Shown here: positions 57,919 through 64,000 of the stretch, piece after piece
How the letters are laid out: the number at the start of each line of letters is the position of its first letter
Numbering within the stretch: position 1 is the first letter of the stretch
Assembly: GCF_031845375.1 (NCBI RefSeq)
Contig: NZ_JAVREK010000003.1
Location: 248,001-312,000, forward strand
Source of the DNA: Streptomonospora wellingtoniae
Lineage (GTDB): Bacteria > Actinomycetota > Actinomycetes > Streptosporangiales > Streptosporangiaceae
DNA length: 64,000 nucleotides
Reading direction: 5' to 3'
Translations under genes and position numbers: made by a program
Notes under the pieces: model-generated
Databases searched by the model: none
The model's input: the letters and a program-made list of their open reading frames with translations, nothing else
What the model was told of the DNA's origin: nothing

Positions 57919-58359
57919 CTACTCCTCGTCGTCCTCGGGCCGCCTCGGCTCCTTGTAGGGGTCGGGGTCGCCCGCCGGGGTGGCTCCGGAGGCGGCCTGG
58001 GCCACCTCGGCGTCGGAAAGGCGGGCCTGCGCCAGCAGCGTCTCGATGTGCTCGGCATTGCGCTGCACATCGTCGCTCTTGAACGTCAGGCTCGGCGTGT
58101 GCCGCAGGCCCGTCTGGCGGCCGACCTCGGTTCGGATGATGCCCTTGGCGCTCTCCAGGGCGGCCGCGGTGCCGGTCTTCTCCTCGTCGGAGCCGAACAC
58201 CGTGTAGTAGACCGTGGCGTCGCGCAGGTCGTTGGTGAGACGCGCGTCCGTCACCGTGACGAAGCCAAGGCGCGGGTCCTTGACCCGGCGCTCCAGCATC
58301 TCCGCCACGATCCGCTGAATGCGGTCGGCGAGTTTGCGCGCTCGTGCGGCGTCAACCAT
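57919..58359 (-). CDS. rbfA: 30S ribosome-binding factor A
   Basis: 146 residues. A KH-fold maturation factor for the 16S rRNA 5' end: ARARKLADRIQRIVAEMLERRVKDPRLGFVTVTDARLTNDL at the start, TPSLTFKSDD later, and an acidic Pro-rich tail (YKEPRRPEDDEE) usual for actinobacteria. It starts 6 bp after the DUF503 gene, so the two are probably co-translated. Confidence 0.97.
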   Translation of the reverse strand: MVDAARARKLADRIQRIVAEMLERRVKDPRLGFVTVTDARLTNDLRDATVYYTVFGSDEEKTGTAAALESAKGIIRTEVGRQTGLRHTPSLTFKSDDVQRNAEHIETLLAQARLSDAEVAQAASGATPAGDPDPYKEPRRPEDDEE

Positions 58360-58365
58360 CGTTCT

Positions 58366-58662
58366 CTAGTCTTCCTCTGGGCTGAAGAGCCGCTGCCTCG
58401 CGGAGAGCAGCTCGACCTCGGGGCGCTCCGCGACGAGCCGCTCGCACGTGTCCATCAACTGCGAGCAATGGGCTGCGGTTGCGGCCACGACGGCCACACC
58501 GATCTCGGACCTGCGGTAGAGGTCCTGGTCGCCGGTCTCGGCGACCGAAGCGGAGCACGCGCGCTGCAGCTCGGCCACGATGGGCCGCACCACCGAGCGC
58601 TTCTGCTTCAGGGAACGCACATCTGCGAGCAGGATGTCCAGTGTCAATGCCCCGACGAACAT
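58366..58662 (-). CDS. DUF503 family protein
   Basis: 98 residues beginning MFVGALTLDILLADVRSLKQ KRS; ATG 58662 has AGGGTGG upstream. The DUF503 pattern (YLxxKLxIPxxxSLKxKR, here DILLADVRSLKQKRSVVRP) and the EIGVAVVAATAAHC strand are visible. This short alpha/beta protein (YlxP in Bacillus) sits between infB and rbfA in many Gram-positives; a role in ribosome assembly or RNA binding is suspected from context and from its position here. Confidence 0.93.
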   Translation of the reverse strand: MFVGALTLDILLADVRSLKQKRSVVRPIVAELQRACSASVAETGDQDLYRRSEIGVAVVAATAAHCSQLMDTCERLVAERPEVELLSARQRLFSPEED

Positions 58663-58823
58663 GCGCCCACCCTGTGTGCCGCGCGCCGCGGATCGCGATT
58701 CAGATGTCATGTGTCGGCCGCATGACGGAGCGGCCGGGCCGGTCGTGGGAGAAGGCGGGACGGCGCCCGGCCCGCGGACCCCCGGCCGGACGGCCGGGGG
58801 TCCGCGGCGCGACGCGGCCCGGT

Positions 58824-61826
<3,003 letters not shown>

Positions 61827-62041
61827 TGCTCTCCTCTACTCGGTCCGGGACATGGGCTTGTTCCGGACCGTCGCTAGCTTGACGTACTCATCGCTGCGTA
61901 CTCATCGAGCGCTCATCGCAATCTCGACCCGCTTCCTCGTCGTTACACAACAATGGGTCGACCACGTCGGAGATACCGACATGGCAAGACCCGCCGCCGT
62001 ACGGCTCTTACAACCAACGGGGCGGCGTGATCATTCCAACC

Positions 62042-62356
62042 CTATCCGGATCCCGGTGCGTCGCCAACGCGCGGACCGGCGGCGAACAGGGCGTCGACGC
62101 GCGAGGTGTCGAGACCCCGCGCGGACCGAAGCGCCCGCGCCAGGCCTCCCCGCCGCTTCGCCGACTCCCAGCAACCGGGATCCGCGTGCAGGTACGCACC
62201 ACGACCAGGCATTCGCCTGGGGGGGTCCGGCACCGCGGCCCCGGAAGAGGCCACCAGCCGCATCAGGTCGGACTGAGCTGCCCGCGACCTGCACCCGACG
62301 CACGTGCGTACGGGACGGGATCGGCCGCGGCTTCCTAGTCTAGCGCGTCGGCGCAT
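62042..62356 (-). CDS. ylxR: YlxR (RnpM-type) RNA-binding protein
   Basis: 104 residues. The YlxR core is RTCVGCRSRAAQSDLMRLVA and PGRGAYLHADPGCWESAKRRG, with the GRGA(Y/W) turn. The start ATG 62356 overlaps the nusA stop by 17 bp. In Bacillus the homologue modulates RNase P; in actinobacteria it regularly lies between nusA and infB, as here. The C-terminus is less conserved. Followed by a 215 bp gap before infB. Confidence 0.92.
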   Translation of the reverse strand: MRRRARLGSRGRSRPVRTCVGCRSRAAQSDLMRLVASSGAAVPDPPRRMPGRGAYLHADPGCWESAKRRGGLARALRSARGLDTSRVDALFAAGPRVGDAPGSG

Positions 62357-63389
62357 CTGCGTGCCCGGTGGGCCTTCCGGGGTCGTCGTCAGGCGATGCG
62401 TCGATGGACGTCTCGTCGGGGTCGCCGGGGTCCGCGTCGGACCGGATGTCGATGCGCCAGCCGGTCAGCCGGGCGGCGAGGCGGGCGTTCTGCCCCTCTT
62501 TGCCGATCGCCAGCGACTGCTGGTAGTCGGGAACGGTGACGCGGGCCACCTTCTCGGCCTCGTCGAGCACCTCGACGTGGCTGACGCGCGCGGGCGAGAG
62601 GGCGTTGCCCACGAAGACCGCGGGGTCGTCGGCGTGGTCGATGATGTCGATCTTCTCGCCGTTGAGCTCGGCCATGACGTTGCGGACACGGCTGCCCAGC
62701 GGGCCGATGCAGGCGCCCTTGGCGTTGACACCCGGTTTGTTGGAGCGCACCGCCATCTTGGTGCGGTGGCCCGCCTCCCGGGCGATCGCCGAGATCTCGA
62801 CCGTGCCGTCGGCGATCTCGGGCACCTCCAGCTCGAAGAGCTTGCGCACCAGATTGGGGTGGGTGCGCGAGAGCGTGACCGAGGGGCCGCGATGGCCCTT
62901 GCGCACCTGGACCACGTAGGCGCGCAGCCGCTCGCCGTGGCCGTAGTCCTCGCCCGGCACCTGCTCCTGGGGCGGCAGGATCGCCTCGACCCTGCCCAGG
63001 TCCACCAGCACGTTGCGGGGGTCCCTGCCCTGCTGGATCAGGCCGGAGACGACCTCGTACTCCCGGCCGGCGAACTCGCCGAGCGTGAGCTCGTCCTCGG
63101 CGTCGCGCAGGCGCTGCAGTATGACCTGCTTGGCGGTCGAGGTCGCGATGCGGCCGAACCCGGTGGGCGTGGCGTCGTACTCCCGGACGGCGCCGCCCTC
63201 GTCGGTGTCGGCCGCCCACACGGTCACGTGCCCGCTCGTGCGGTCCAGTTCGACGCGCGCTGAGGACTCGGTTCCCTCCTGGCGGTGGTAGGCGATCAGC
63301 AGAGCGTCCTCGATCGCCTTGACGACGAGGTCAACCGAGATGTCCTTCTCACGCTCAAGGCTGCGTAGGACACTCATATCGATATCCAC
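62340..63389 (-). CDS. nusA: Transcription termination/antitermination factor NusA
   Basis: 349 residues, the short actinobacterial form without the C-terminal acidic repeats. N-terminal RNA-polymerase-binding domain (SVDLVVKAIEDALLIAYHR), S1 domain (~110-185), then KH1 (VGACIGPLGSRVRNVMAELNGEKIDII region) and KH2 (QQSLAIGKEGQNARLAARLTGWRIDI in part). ATG 63389 lies 12 bp after rimP. It controls pausing, termination and antitermination, and couples to rRNA synthesis. Confidence 0.98.
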   Translation of the reverse strand: MDIDMSVLRSLEREKDISVDLVVKAIEDALLIAYHRQEGTESSARVELDRTSGHVTVWAADTDEGGAVREYDATPTGFGRIATSTAKQVILQRLRDAEDELTLGEFAGREYEVVSGLIQQGRDPRNVLVDLGRVEAILPPQEQVPGEDYGHGERLRAYVVQVRKGHRGPSVTLSRTHPNLVRKLFELEVPEIADGTVEISAIAREAGHRTKMAVRSNKPGVNAKGACIGPLGSRVRNVMAELNGEKIDIIDHADDPAVFVGNALSPARVSHVEVLDEAEKVARVTVPDYQQSLAIGKEGQNARLAARLTGWRIDIRSDADPGDPDETSIDASPDDDPGRPTGHADAPTR

Positions 63390-63401
63390 GGGGCTCCCCC
63401 T

Positions 63402-63884
63402 CTAGTCCGCCGCGTCCACGTCGGATCCGCGGCGGAATTCCACCTGGACCTTGCCGCGCCCCAGGTCAGAATAGCCATAGGAGCGGTTCTGACCGTCGAC
63501 CTCCAGGGTGACGCCGGAATCGTCGGCGCCGGCCACACGCCCTTCCACCTCGCCGCCGTCGGCGGTCGCGGCCCGTACGAGGCGACCGCGCGCACGACGC
63601 CAGTGGCGGGGCAGGGTGAGTGGGCGGTCGACTCCCGGCGAGGTCACCTCGAGCACGTAAGGCGCCTTGCCCATGGCGTCGGACCCGTCGAGCGCCGCGG
63701 AGATCTCCTGGCTCACCTCGCCTACGGCGTCGAGGTCGACGCCGGCCTCGGAGTCGACGATGACCCGCAGCAGCCGTCGCTTGCCCGCCGGGGTGACCTC
63801 GATCGCCTCCAGCTCCAGGCCGACTTCGGCCAAGACCGGCTCGACCAGCTCGGCGAGACGGTCGTGGCGAGCCTGCGCGCCCAT
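63402..63884 (-). CDS. rimP: Ribosome maturation factor RimP
   Basis: 160 residues. Two-domain 16S maturation factor: the N-terminal alpha/beta domain has LVEPVLAEVGLELEAIEV, RLLRVIVDSEAGVDLDAV and YVLEVTSPGVDRPLTLPRHWRRARGRLV, and the C-terminal SH3-like barrel ends in DLGRGKVQVEFRRG. First gene of the minus-strand translation block. Its upstream 116 bp to the window end should hold the promoter; a TTGACA hexamer is present near 63980 on the minus strand, but no convincing -10 pairs with it. Confidence 0.96.
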   Translation of the reverse strand: MGAQARHDRLAELVEPVLAEVGLELEAIEVTPAGKRRLLRVIVDSEAGVDLDAVGEVSQEISAALDGSDAMGKAPYVLEVTSPGVDRPLTLPRHWRRARGRLVRAATADGGEVEGRVAGADDSGVTLEVDGQNRSYGYSDLGRGKVQVEFRRGSDVDAAD

Positions 63885-64000
63885 CGGTGATCCTCCTCGG
63901 CGAATTCCGCCCGCGGACGGATGTCCGGGGCGGTCCAGCTATAGCGGTCGTCCACCGCACGTCGCGGCGACGTCGTGTGATGTCAAGGGTATCCACTGTC

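Overview
This window is high-GC actinobacterial DNA. Codon third positions are almost all G or C, GTG starts are common, and neighbouring genes often overlap through ATGA, GTGA or TGATG. The gene families point to Streptosporangiales, most likely Nocardiopsaceae (Nocardiopsis, Streptomonospora or Thermobifida relatives). That assignment is inferred from family content, not from a marker search.

Layout. (1) 1-2725: an OmpR-type two-component system, with the kinase cut by the window edge, and a small secreted protein. (2) 2836-20712: two divergent gene trains facing a ~530 bp control region. The left train encodes two DegT aminotransferases, a UbiA prenyltransferase, an FAD amine-oxidase-fold enzyme, two acyl-AMP ligases, a double CaiB/BaiF CoA-transferase and a methyltransferase. 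The right train encodes two Gfo/Idh oxidoreductases, a TIM-barrel sugar isomerase, an M20 amidohydrolase, an Ldh-type dehydrogenase and a small DUF6917-like protein. It reads as a biosynthetic locus with no PKS, NRPS or terpene synthase. I do not recognise its product, and it is the best candidate here for an undescribed system. (3) 20713-31325: a mosaic of housekeeping-type genes (EF-hand protein, YaaH-like channel, alpha/beta hydrolase, aldo-keto reductase, ROK regulator), gene remnants (MpaB-like, NB-ARC/TPR, HipA-like) and dispersed palindromic repeats. (4) 31326-41673: secreted hydrolase, secreted CBM2-linked sugar dehydrogenase, then a mannoside locus. In that locus beta-mannosidase releases mannose, an AGE-family enzyme probably isomerises it to fructose, and a PfkB kinase phosphorylates it. 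It carries two LacI-type proteins, one without a DNA-binding domain, and visible operator candidates. (5) 41724-50916: ABM/MarR divergent pair, membrane proteins, ArsR/MFS, two VOC proteins, a BCCT betaine-type transporter whose start codon looks non-canonical, and Hsp20. (6) 50994-63884: the conserved translation/RNA block rimP-nusA-ylxR-infB-DUF503-rbfA-truB-ribF-rpsO-pnp-M16 peptidase, all on the minus strand.

Five copies of a ~65 bp palindrome (type A) lie at gene 3' ends at 2752, 23842, 27194, 29337 and 43622, in both orientations. They share a GTTGATC terminus with a second short element (type B) at 26032 and 29530. One type A copy supplies the stop codon of a hydrolase gene, and one type B copy ends a HipA-like remnant.
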